Below are positions 8,877 through 15,926 of a DNA stretch of 21,850 nucleotides, piece after piece. The DNA is taken from the IMG/VR virus record IMGVR_UViG_3300024344_001599, positions 1-21,850 of that record; one strand, 5' to 3'. Source of the stretch: a virus. The position numbers were made by a program, and so were the translations under genes. The first letter of the stretch is position 1; every line of letters begins with the position of its first letter. The notes below the pieces were generated by a model. The model saw only the letters and a program-made list of their open reading frames with translations. It was not told the DNA's origin and made no database searches.

Positions 8877-9266
8877 CTTGTATATCTCTTCCACTTCTTC
8901 CTTTCCAATAATCTCCATAAACTTAATGATCTCTTCCTTGAGTTCTTTCTTATCAAGTTCTTTTTCAGAATCTCCTTTTGATCCCCTCACTCTTGATAAA
9001 AGTTCCAGTGCTTTGATAGCACTGTTGGTATGTCCATTTGCTTTTGCAAATGTATATTGGTTTTCTATTTCATCTACCACATCTATATTTGTCTGAAGTT
9101 CTTTTTCTAAATCTTCAATTCGTTCTGCAATCTCAGGATTATTTATAAGTCTATAACCTTGATTGGCAGCAGACCTATCTGAGTATCCAGCAGCTTTAGC
9201 AGCTTCTGTAGCATTTCTATGAATAATGTATGCTTGAGCGAATTTTTCCTGCTTTTCATTCAACAT
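8859..9266 (-). CDS. terS: Terminase small subunit
   Basis: A 135-residue protein matching the Terminase_2-type small subunit. The N-terminus LNEKQEKFAQAYI, then a helix-turn-helix with NATEAAKAAGYSDRSA and INNPEIAERI (about residues 18-50), is the typical DNA-binding half that recognises the packaging site. The C-terminal half is a charged helix used for oligomerisation. AAGGA lies 9 bases before the ATG, a good Shine-Dalgarno. It is the last gene of the leftward block and converges on the late strand. The large subunit is not in this window, so packaging genes are split between transcription units. A 128-bp structured gap lies upstream. Confidence 0.88.
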   Translation of the reverse strand: MLNEKQEKFAQAYIIHRNATEAAKAAGYSDRSAANQGYRLINNPEIAERIEDLEKELQTNIDVVDEIENQYTFAKANGHTNSAIKALELLSRVRGSKGDSEKELDKKELKEEIIKFMEIIGKEEVEEIYKKCAFD

Positions 9267-9394
9267 TAGCTATTTCCTTAAAAAATATGCCCCATAAATC
9301 GTCACACAGAACGATTTGAAGGTGTTCGTAGGGCAACATACCTGAGAATAATGATCTTTCTGTATGAGCTTATATCAGCCTTGAGAAAGATTTC
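9267..9394 (-). promoter_or_regulatory. Structured gap between holin and terS with three inverted repeats
   Basis: No gene fits in this 128-bp gap, but it is rich in inverted repeats. ATCTTTCT (9354-9361) pairs with AGAAAGAT (9384-9391). AAATCGT (9296-9302) pairs with ACGATTT (9311-9317) around an 8-base loop. TATG/CATA (9286-9296) is a short hairpin followed on the minus strand by six Ts (9285-9280). The last two together resemble a weak intrinsic terminator in front of terS. Alternatives are an RNA processing site, or a replication or packaging site next to the small terminase. I see no copy here of the promoter found before ssb and hsp20. Confidence 0.5.
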
Positions 9395-9799
9395 TTAGTT
9401 TTTCATGTTGTTTCTAGCCTTACCTTTCCACTTTTCTGCGGTTCTCATTCCACCCAAGCCAAGTAACGCTAAAGTTAGAGGAAGAAGTCCTTCAGTGGGA
9501 ATTAATGGAAGAGGTATATCGTTCTCAGTTACATTGATTACCCATACAGCAATAGGCTGAAGAACAAATTGCCATGCTAAACCAAAACAACAGACCCACA
9601 TGATAGCAGGTCTAGCTCCAGCTACAAATATGCTTGCGTGTTTAGCTTGTTCAATGTTTGCTTGTATCTGAGCAAGGTTTGCATCTTGTACACTTTTCTT
9701 TAGCTCATGATTAAGTTTTGTTTTAAGGTCTTTGTCCTCAATAAATTTATCAAGAACATTATCTACTACACCTGCAACTGTATCTACAATTCCTAACAT
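9395..9799 (-). CDS. Holin, 3TM family (GTA_holin_3TM-like)
   Basis: A 134-residue membrane protein predicted to form the hole that lets the endolysin reach the wall. An N-terminal amphipathic helix with a charged segment (residues 1-55) is followed by hydrophobic segments at about 56-86 (FVAGARPAIMWVCCFGLAW) and 103-118, ending GMRTAEKWKGKA. This ARP...W and GMRTAEKWKG layout is typical of the three-TM holin family first named in gene transfer agents. A Shine-Dalgarno AGGAG stands 7 bases before the ATG. The gene starts 2 bases after the fusion gene's stop. The endolysin lies on the opposite strand, so the lysis genes are not in one operon. Confidence 0.85.
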   Translation of the reverse strand: MLGIVDTVAGVVDNVLDKFIEDKDLKTKLNHELKKSVQDANLAQIQANIEQAKHASIFVAGARPAIMWVCCFGLAWQFVLQPIAVWVINVTENDIPLPLIPTEGLLPLTLALLGLGGMRTAEKWKGKARNNMKN

Positions 9800-9801
9800 A
9801 A

Positions 9802-12081
9802 TTAATCTCCTATATTAAGTAGTTCTTGATAGGTTTGTTTTTGCTGTGCTTTTGATTTGTTCCATAACGCAGCAACTAAAGTGTTTTCTCCATGAAAGGA
9901 GAGATCCATATCTACATCATCTCTTTCAAATATCTTTTCGCAATCCTGTGCCATAGCCAACAGTTCTCCTGTAGTCCAGAAGGGTTGGTCATCCACAGAA
10001 ACTTGCATAAACTTTGGAGCACCCTCTTCACCAAAAGCAGACTTATCTTTTTTAGAAGGTTCATCAACATTACAATCAAAACCAAACAGATGAAATCTTC
10101 TAAAGCCTAGAGTGTGCATGATACCTATCGTTCTCATAGCTGCACAGGTTCCTCCTGTAATAAGAGTTGCACCTTCTTTTATTCCTAAATCTTTTTCTAC
10201 AATAAGTTTAGCAGGTTTTCCTGTACTCTGTCCTTTTTTGTGTTCATCAAGATTCTTTTGAAGAGCTTGAGTATAAGCATGCCATCCAATAATTTTAGCC
10301 TTACGCTGAAGCAAGTAACGAGTAACAGAAGGTTCAGTCATGGAGGCAACAAAGAATAATGTATCTTTATCAAACTTTTTAAAGAGACTCTTTCTTACAA
10401 TACCATGTGTACTTTTTCCTGTAATGGGGCGAGGATCAAGAATAGTACATCCCCAAGGTTGAAATCCATTCTCTACAAGATGGGGGAGAGAATGTTTAAC
10501 ACACATAATACGTGCCTTTATTCCTAGTTTTTCTTCTTCTTTTATTATCTCACGTAATTTATTCCAATCAGTGCTTGGTCCTCCAGAGACTATGATGCCT
10601 ACATCTTTAGTATTCTTTGCTTTGTCTACCCAATGTGTAGAGTGTATGAGTTTCATATTTTCTTTTACGTTCCCCATAATATCTTCTTTTTCTACACAGT
10701 CTTTAGGATTAACAATAATAGGAACTTGCAAAAGTTCTTTAGGTAAAGCGTCTATATCTCCTGAATTAATAATAACTGCTATATGACATCTACCTCCTCC
10801 TGTTACATCATCCTCTGAAGGAAGAATGTATTTCTTTGTTGCTTCAAACTTTTCTAAAGTTTTTGCAGGAGCTAAGTATTTTTCATTAGGTAATTTTTTA
10901 TCTTTATCAGGAGTAAATACTTTATCTAATACACAAAGGGGAGAGTGGCTAAGTTTTTCAAAGGCTGTATTAAAATCTTCTGGTTCATCAAACCCACCTA
11001 TGAATGTATAGTCTGCATCCTTAACCAGCTCTTCATCAATCTCTCCTTTTATAAAAGAAAAGTTAAACTCTAATCCTTTACTCTTTCTATCTTCTTTATA
11101 AGAATTGAAAAGAGCATTAGCTTTATTATAATTAACAGATTTAAAATCATTAAATAAAATATAAGTTACAGATTTATTTTTTTCAAAAGCTTTAGTACAA
11201 CTTCCTATTGCTCTTTGACTATCCCACTCTCCTACTTCTACAATTTTTTGTGGAGCACAGTATTGTATAATCTCACCTAATTTTTTGTATCGTAGATTAC
11301 TACGTGCATCAGGACTACCATATTCAGAGTGCTTCTTTTCTCCTTTCTGGTGAATCATAATATCTCCCAAGAAAGAAGAATCAAAAGCTTGAGGACCACT
11401 TAAATGACTTACAATAGTATCTAAATGCCCTGTGAGATCCACTACTTTTAACCCATGAGCTTTATAAATATTAATAAGACGAGAGATAACAAAGCCATCA
11501 TGCCACTCTCTGTAAGTGGTTACTTCTCCAGACATATAAAACCCTCGTAAATCTCCTAACAAATCAAGAGGTGGTCTAAAGTTTAAATTAAAAGCCATGA
11601 AAGAAGTTTCTGCAAACTCAAAGTTTTTTCTATCCATATAAACAAATTCTGCTTTAGGATTAAGATGAGGAATAAAATGTTTATCTGAAACAGGTTTGAT
11701 TGTATAAGTATCAGCGTCTAACCATATCAACCACCCTGCACGTTTCGATTCCTCTGCCATTTCAAATGCTAGTTCTGTAAGACCAAACACTTTATGACAA
11801 AACTTTACAGCATCTACTCTCCAGTTATAGGGAACTTTACCTCCCATTGTACCGTCATGATCTTTGTGTTCGTTTCTAAAATCATGAAGGTCTTGAATTT
11901 CATTTAGATTTCTATAAGTAATATTATCACTAACAGGATAATCATAATCTGCTATATTAAAATCGTGATAAAAAGCTGTGAGGTGAAGTCCTTCTCCCCA
12001 ATTTTCTTTAACGCTTTCTAACATCTTTCTTGCATAGGTTGCATAACCGTCTTCAGAAAACGTAGTAATAAAATTTAACAT
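9802..12081 (-). CDS. Three-part fusion: glycosyltransferase + methyltransferase-like + DUF115 domain
   Basis: A 759-residue protein. Residues 1-255 are a GT-A glycosyltransferase with the metal/nucleotide-sugar motif D122-A-D124 in WLIWLDAD. Residues 264-468 match the phage's own stand-alone methyltransferase (16657-17340) along the whole length, but the SAM loop reads EVGEWDSQRA instead of EVGCWNGEHG and the DGGH motif has become GGFD, so this domain is probably inactive in methyl transfer. Residues 493-735 look like DUF115/MptE-like, with GIIVSGGPS at 495-503; relatives act in flagellin or surface glycan modification. The start is coupled to the upstream glycosyltransferase by TAATG, with GAGGTGAT before the ATG. 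The role is probably sugar modification of the virion, host surface or phage components; substrates are unknown. Confidence 0.75.
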   Translation of the reverse strand: MLNFITTFSEDGYATYARKMLESVKENWGEGLHLTAFYHDFNIADYDYPVSDNITYRNLNEIQDLHDFRNEHKDHDGTMGGKVPYNWRVDAVKFCHKVFGLTELAFEMAEESKRAGWLIWLDADTYTIKPVSDKHFIPHLNPKAEFVYMDRKNFEFAETSFMAFNLNFRPPLDLLGDLRGFYMSGEVTTYREWHDGFVISRLINIYKAHGLKVVDLTGHLDTIVSHLSGPQAFDSSFLGDIMIHQKGEKKHSEYGSPDARSNLRYKKLGEIIQYCAPQKIVEVGEWDSQRAIGSCTKAFEKNKSVTYILFNDFKSVNYNKANALFNSYKEDRKSKGLEFNFSFIKGEIDEELVKDADYTFIGGFDEPEDFNTAFEKLSHSPLCVLDKVFTPDKDKKLPNEKYLAPAKTLEKFEATKKYILPSEDDVTGGGRCHIAVIINSGDIDALPKELLQVPIIVNPKDCVEKEDIMGNVKENMKLIHSTHWVDKAKNTKDVGIIVSGGPSTDWNKLREIIKEEEKLGIKARIMCVKHSLPHLVENGFQPWGCTILDPRPITGKSTHGIVRKSLFKKFDKDTLFFVASMTEPSVTRYLLQRKAKIIGWHAYTQALQKNLDEHKKGQSTGKPAKLIVEKDLGIKEGATLITGGTCAAMRTIGIMHTLGFRRFHLFGFDCNVDEPSKKDKSAFGEEGAPKFMQVSVDDQPFWTTGELLAMAQDCEKIFERDDVDMDLSFHGENTLVAALWNKSKAQQKQTYQELLNIGD

Positions 12082-12866
12082 TAACTCATCACCTCTTCCA
12101 TTTGTATTTCTTTAAATAGTTGACTCCACTCATCTACATAAGTTTTTTCAATATCCCTTTTAACTTTCCAGTTTTCAAAAGCAGGACCACCTGTAGTAAA
12201 GTGAACATTACAGGGTTCGATTGTTTCTGCTGAGTGTCCATCTAACCAGTTCCATTCAGGAGCTATTTTTCCAATAGGATTCCTACTATGATTACGCCAA
12301 TCAAGCCACTTAAAATTATGAAGCCACCAACCTGTTTTAGTATTAACATCTCCTACTGTTAGTTCTTTATGTGCTTTATGTTCACAATTCCATAGCATAA
12401 AACTTGACCAGTTCTTTTTAGAATAAGACTCTTGTAATTTATTATCCATCTTTACAGCATCTTTGGGAACATAATCATGGTGAACACACCATAAAGGTGT
12501 ATCACTATCTTTTTTTGCTGCATCAAAAACTTCTTTTAGGTCTGCTCTAATAAACATATCACAATCCATATAGAGAGCATAACCTTCATATTGATTAAGC
12601 ATGGGAACAAGAAATCTAGTGAAACTAAAATCAGTTGAGAAAGGTTTTTTATCAACGTAATCAAACCTTTGAAGATCATAGTTGACTCCCTCTTCAACAT
12701 GAAATCCTCTCCAATACAGACCCATCATCCTTAGTTTATCTTCGTATAATGGAACTATATTATATGTTTCTGTGGTATTTCTTTTAATAGATTCTACAAG
12801 AACATCAAAGTATATTTTTTCCTTCTTATCATATCCTATGTAGATAGTATCTAATCTTTGATTCAT
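12081..12866 (-). CDS. GT-A family glycosyltransferase
   Basis: A 261-residue cytoplasmic enzyme predicted to move a sugar from a nucleotide-sugar donor. The N-terminus DTIYIGYDKKE, the DxD motif at Asp101-Cys-Asp103 (LYMDCDMFI) and the late His in HFTTGGPAFENW (about residues 222-233), a third metal ligand in such enzymes, are all in place. This is the GT8-like layout, complete at the usual length. It overlaps the zinc-ribbon gene by ATGA at 12863-12866 and the fusion gene by one base, so the three are a tight translational unit. AGAGGA lies 7-8 bases before the ATG. The acceptor is unknown; working together with the fusion's own glycosyltransferase and DUF115 domain is likely. Confidence 0.82.
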   Translation of the reverse strand: MNQRLDTIYIGYDKKEKIYFDVLVESIKRNTTETYNIVPLYEDKLRMMGLYWRGFHVEEGVNYDLQRFDYVDKKPFSTDFSFTRFLVPMLNQYEGYALYMDCDMFIRADLKEVFDAAKKDSDTPLWCVHHDYVPKDAVKMDNKLQESYSKKNWSSFMLWNCEHKAHKELTVGDVNTKTGWWLHNFKWLDWRNHSRNPIGKIAPEWNWLDGHSAETIEPCNVHFTTGGPAFENWKVKRDIEKTYVDEWSQLFKEIQMEEVMS

Positions 12867-13054
12867 TTACTTTCCTCTTGTGTGTCTACATCTACGAGAT
12901 CATAGGGTGTGCCACAGGTGATACATCTCATACTACCATCTGAATACAATAACCAATGGGCTGAGAGTGTATCCCACTGAGAACATACCTCACAGCTTAT
13001 AGGTTCTGCTTCTTCGTGCTCTTCTTTCTTTGTAAGAATATGTAAATCACCCAT
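12863..13054 (-). CDS. Small zinc-ribbon protein
   Basis: A 63-residue protein with two CxxC knuckles, Cys21-x2-Cys24 and Cys44-x2-Cys47, spaced by 19 residues, predicted to bind one Zn2+. Both ends are acidic. It could be a small protein-binding or transcription-type zinc ribbon; no family is recognised. AGGAATTAG before the ATG is an acceptable Shine-Dalgarno. It heads the glycosyltransferase cluster and starts 22 bases after the terminator-like hairpin that follows hsp20. Transcription must therefore come from read-through or an unseen promoter. The ATGA overlap with the glycosyltransferase supports it being a real gene. Confidence 0.75.
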   Translation of the reverse strand: MGDLHILTKKEEHEEAEPISCEVCSQWDTLSAHWLLYSDGSMRCITCGTPYDLVDVDTQEESK

Positions 13055-13076
13055 CTCTAATTCCTATATAAAGAAA

Positions 13077-13105
13077 GGGGTGAGGATGGAGCTAACCCCC
13101 ACCCC
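13077..13105 (-). terminator. Intrinsic terminator after hsp20
   Basis: On the minus strand GGGGTGGGGG pairs with TCCTCACCCC across a 9-base loop (10 bp including two G-U pairs), and is followed at once by TTTCTTT. It lies 11 bases after the hsp20 stop. The plus-strand transcript would have A-C mismatches and no U-tract, so the signal is specific to leftward transcription. Downstream genes in the same direction begin only 22 bases later, so it is probably leaky. Confidence 0.72.
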
Positions 13106-13116
13106 CTCTAAAAGCT

Positions 13117-13563
13117 TTAGCTGTTGTTAATGGGGATCAGCTTCGGCTTTTGTTCCTCTGGAATTGCTACATTAATATTAATTTCTAATAACCCATTTTT
13201 TAACGCAGCTTGAGTAACTTCGGCAGCTTCAACAAGAGGAAAAACTTTTCTAAATTTTCGTGTGGCTATACCCTTAAACACATACTCACCGTCAGTAAGT
13301 GAGTCTCCTGTGATTGTCAGGATATTTTCTTTTTGCTCTACAGTAATTTCTTCTTCTTTAAATCCTGCCACAGCTAAGATTATTTTCCAATTAACATCTG
13401 ATGTTTTAACAATGTCATGGGGAGGATAGTTACTCTCAAAAAAAGCATCAGATTCTATACCATTTAGCATGGTATTAACCATACGATCAAAACCAATCGA
13501 ATGTTTCCAGTATCCCTTCCAAAACTCAGGACTAATTCTGTTACTAGACATAAGCATATTCAT
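13117..13563 (-). CDS. hsp20: Small heat shock protein, Hsp20 / alpha-crystallin family
   Basis: A 148-residue holdase chaperone of the IbpA type, predicted to keep unfolding proteins soluble during infection or virion assembly. Visible marks are a GFDRMV segment (residues 24-29), YPPHDI (46-51), AVAGFKEEEI (64-73), the alpha-crystallin domain signature AALKNGLLEI (119-128) and a C-terminal IPI anchor (143-145) of the I-x-I type used in oligomerisation. It is full length. AAAGGAG stands 7 bases before the ATG at 13563. It has its own promoter-like element at 13620-13649, a switch-like leader and a terminator right after it, so it appears to be transcribed as a single-gene unit within the leftward block. 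Confidence 0.92.
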   Translation of the reverse strand: MNMLMSSNRISPEFWKGYWKHSIGFDRMVNTMLNGIESDAFFESNYPPHDIVKTSDVNWKIILAVAGFKEEEITVEQKENILTITGDSLTDGEYVFKGIATRKFRKVFPLVEAAEVTQAALKNGLLEININVAIPEEQKPKLIPINNS

Positions 13564-13565
13564 AA

Positions 13566-13614
13566 TATTTCTCCTTTGTTAGCGAGTTATTTAGGAGTCC
13601 AAAATAGGCACTCC
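13566..13614 (-). promoter_or_regulatory. hsp20 mRNA leader with two competing hairpins (possible RNA thermometer)
   Basis: In the minus-strand leader, GGAGU-g-CC pairs with GG-ACUCC around a UAUUUU loop (13594-13614), leaving the Shine-Dalgarno free. The same CUCCU can instead pair with AGGAG of the Shine-Dalgarno, extended by UAUUU with AAAUA, making a bulged 10-bp stem (13566-13606) that hides the ribosome site. The two folds exclude each other. Leaders of bacterial small heat shock genes often hide the Shine-Dalgarno in imperfect helices that melt with heat; this is by analogy only. Confidence 0.5.
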
Positions 13615-13619
13615 ATTAC

Positions 13620-13649
13620 AAGTGTCTCATAGTCTTACTTTCTAGTCAA
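13620..13649 (-). promoter_or_regulatory. Promoter of hsp20, copy 1 of a conserved phage promoter
   Basis: On the minus strand TTGACT, 12 bases, then TATGAGACACTT; this equals TTGACT-N17-GACACT if read as -35/-10. An A-rich stretch sits just upstream (13651-13664), like an UP element. The same arrangement with identical spacing is found before ssb at 18775-18804. The leader to the ATG is about 56 bases. The -35 fits sigma70; the poor -10 leaves open a phage RNA polymerase or an activator. Confidence 0.7.
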
Positions 13650-13657
13650 GTATTTTT

Positions 13658-15592
13658 TTAAATATCTACAATCTCACACACTCCTGCGGTGCAAGCTAAC
13701 TGCTGTGTTCCTTTTGTTGTATCTTCTTTCTCCCACTCTGGAAGCTTAGACCAATCAATATTTGTAGGAAATTTAGCAGCATATTTTTCATATTCTTTCT
13801 TTGCTATATCTTGATATGGTGCTTGTTTATAACTGTGGTCACTGTGGGGAAGGAAGGATACTCCTGATAGATAGTTGAAGTTATCCCAACACCATGAACC
13901 TACACCCACCCACTCATGTTCTCTTACAGAGATGGTGACAGAGGGTTTATGTTCACACCATTTTTCTGCATACATTTTCCACAACTCAAGCTGTTGGATA
14001 GCCCCTTGATCGTTTCTATGTATAGCATTTTCAGGAGACTTCATAGGAAATGAAAATACTACGGTGCTGTCAGGTCGCATCTGGTCAGGTTCATGAGGTA
14101 TATTAGAAGCCATCATAAACTGCGTAAGAGGATCTTTAATATCTCCACGCACTGTTCTTATATAATATGGGGAGTGTCTTGCATGAATACCAGAGGCACT
14201 GTCTACTAACTGACTCACTGTTCCAGAAGGTTTAACACAAGTAACTGCAGTAGATTGAGGTATATTTAATTTAGAAGACCATTCTTTATTTGTTTCTATT
14301 GAATAATCTTTAAGAGAAGTAAGTAAAGTTTCTAGTTTTACTTCATTATTATAAGTTCCATTAAGAAGTTTACAGTCCATGATACCTGTAAGTGATACAC
14401 CTAGAAGTCTTTCTTCTTCTGTATTGGTTTGCCACCTCTTTCTCAGGTAGCCGAACTTTGTCATGGTAGCTTGGATAGTTCCTAAAATGGTAGCCATTCT
14501 AATTTTCTTTTTAAGTGTTGCTCTGGTATCGTCTACCCTGCACACAACCTCTGTTAGGTTACAAAACTGATTAGGGCGAAGAATAATTTCAGAGCAAGGA
14601 TTAGTTCCAAAGTCAATTTCCCATTCCCTTCTTCCATTACTTTTAGATTTAAGTTGAGCAGATTGTCTGTTAAACATCCCTCTCTCACCTGATTTACTTT
14701 CATAAAGAGAAGACCATTCCTTCATGAAGGTAGCTGTATCTGGTGGATCTGTATAGACAGCAGAGTTATTAGCCAGTGATCTTTCTGGATTCGTTTCCCA
14801 CCACTGTCCTTTCTTTGCTGATCTTAGTCTATCATCTGAAACATTAGAAAGAGATATCAAGGCAGACCTTCTTACTCCACCAACAACTACCACTTCACCT
14901 GTCTTACAAACAATATCATGACACTCTAATGAAGTAAGTTTTCTACCCTTTGCTTGTTTAAATTTGTTGATTGTAAAATTAAATAATTCTTTAAGAGGAT
15001 CTGGACCTGACGCTCTTCCTCCAAAGACATGAAGCCTAGAACCTGCTGGTCTTACCTTATCCATATTAATTTGAGGAACTCTTCCTGAATACAAATAAGA
15101 TATTAAATCTTTAAATGCTCTAGCCCACCCTTCTTTAGAATCAGCCACACTAATTACATCATCAGTCTCTTCCATTTCTGTATAAGGAATGGTTGGTAGA
15201 TTATTTACATACTGTCTTTCTACAGAGAATCCTACCCCTGTTCCATTCATAAGAATATACAGCACTTCATCAAAAGATCGAGGACTATCTATAGGTATAT
15301 AAGAACAATTATATCCTGCAATATTTTCTCTTTCTAATGCTGGTCCTGCAGCCATCATAGCTCTCATGCTAGGCATAACTTCTAAAGCATATATACTTCT
15401 GTAAAGTTCGTTCCATATTTCACTATCTTCTTCAGATAATTTAATTTCAAGATTATCTTCTATATGATATTTAAAATAGTTTATAAGTCTTGAAATAGTT
15501 TCTTCCCAAGTTTCTCTACGGTTGTCTTCTTCAAGCCAACGAGAATACCTAGAAAGGTGTATGAAGGTTTGGTAATCTGAGGGTAGTGCCAT
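13658..15592 (-). CDS. nrdJ: Class II (adenosylcobalamin-dependent) ribonucleotide reductase
   Basis: Makes deoxynucleotides from ribonucleotides for phage DNA synthesis, using a B12-derived radical and needing no second subunit or oxygen. I chose the ATG at 15592 (644 aa) because AAAGGAGCAAAGGAGCAAGAC directly precedes it; an in-frame ATG at 15637 overlaps the upstream gene and lacks such a site. With this start: RYSRWL near the N-terminus, Cys96 (GYNC), GTGVGFSVE (117-125), the NPCSE loop with thiyl Cys333 and Glu335, partner Cys344, and a C-terminal Cys634-x4-Cys639 pair for re-reduction. The layout matches the monomeric Lactobacillus-type enzyme. The stop lies 8 bases before the hsp20 promoter. 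No thioredoxin is seen in the window. Confidence 0.93.
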   Translation of the reverse strand: MALPSDYQTFIHLSRYSRWLEEDNRRETWEETISRLINYFKYHIEDNLEIKLSEEDSEIWNELYRSIYALEVMPSMRAMMAAGPALERENIAGYNCSYIPIDSPRSFDEVLYILMNGTGVGFSVERQYVNNLPTIPYTEMEETDDVISVADSKEGWARAFKDLISYLYSGRVPQINMDKVRPAGSRLHVFGGRASGPDPLKELFNFTINKFKQAKGRKLTSLECHDIVCKTGEVVVVGGVRRSALISLSNVSDDRLRSAKKGQWWETNPERSLANNSAVYTDPPDTATFMKEWSSLYESKSGERGMFNRQSAQLKSKSNGRREWEIDFGTNPCSEIILRPNQFCNLTEVVCRVDDTRATLKKKIRMATILGTIQATMTKFGYLRKRWQTNTEEERLLGVSLTGIMDCKLLNGTYNNEVKLETLLTSLKDYSIETNKEWSSKLNIPQSTAVTCVKPSGTVSQLVDSASGIHARHSPYYIRTVRGDIKDPLTQFMMASNIPHEPDQMRPDSTVVFSFPMKSPENAIHRNDQGAIQQLELWKMYAEKWCEHKPSVTISVREHEWVGVGSWCWDNFNYLSGVSFLPHSDHSYKQAPYQDIAKKEYEKYAAKFPTNIDWSKLPEWEKEDTTKGTQQLACTAGVCEIVDI

Positions 15593-15611
15593 GTCTTGCT
15601 CCTTTGCTCCT

Positions 15612-15926
15612 TTAAGTTTTATTTTCCCCATAAACAAGTTCTAAAATTAATTCAGCATAGTGTATTACTTTCTTTATATCTGCTGATCCTTCACCTTTCG
15701 TTTTATGTCTTGTAATATACTTTACAATATTTCCTTCTAAAAAATCAAGATTGTTCTTCACGATATATTCTACAGGTTGAACTGCACACTCTTTGTAGTG
15801 TGTTCCATCAACTTGTTTAGAGAGTGGGTTCTTAGACATTTCTCTTTGTTTCCTTTCTTCTTTCATGTATCTCACACAATAATCATCCCAAGATTCATAC
15901 TGTTTTCTCTCAAGAAAGTAGTGCAT
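15612..15926 (-). CDS. DUF3310 protein
   Basis: A 104-residue protein whose C-terminal two thirds match DUF3310, a small family common in phages. The signature DGTHYK, then AVQPVEYIVKNNLDFLEGNIVKYITRH and a helix ending HYAELILEL, is clear from about residue 40. Members are sometimes called nucleotide-kinase-like, but the function is unknown. The charged N-terminal 30 residues are not part of the domain; Met30 is an alternative start. I keep 15926 because AAGGA stands 9 bases upstream. It overlaps the previous gene by 17 bases and ends 19 bases before the chosen RNR start. Placement beside RNR fits a nucleotide-metabolism link, which is inference. Confidence 0.82.
   Translation of the reverse strand: MHYFLERKQYESWDDYCVRYMKEERKQREMSKNPLSKQVDGTHYKECAVQPVEYIVKNNLDFLEGNIVKYITRHKTKGEGSADIKKVIHYAELILELVYGENKT

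Noticed and set aside
9802-12866. The two glycosyltransferase regions as pieces of one broken gene
   Set aside because: Each has its own complete DxD-containing domain and start site, and they are joined by a clean TAATG coupling, so they are separate intact genes.
8859-13054. A tRNA or small RNA gene in the intergenic gaps
   Set aside because: Gaps of 128 bases or less show hairpins but no cloverleaf or TTCRANY-like T-arm.
13117-13563. hsp20 as host sequence contamination or misassembly
   Set aside because: It is flanked on both sides by phage genes, shares the promoter motif with phage ssb and has base composition like its neighbours.
15593-15637. Upstream start of the RNR
   Set aside because: It overlaps the DUF3310 gene and codes for a segment that is itself the AAAGGAG-rich ribosome site of the better start at 15592.
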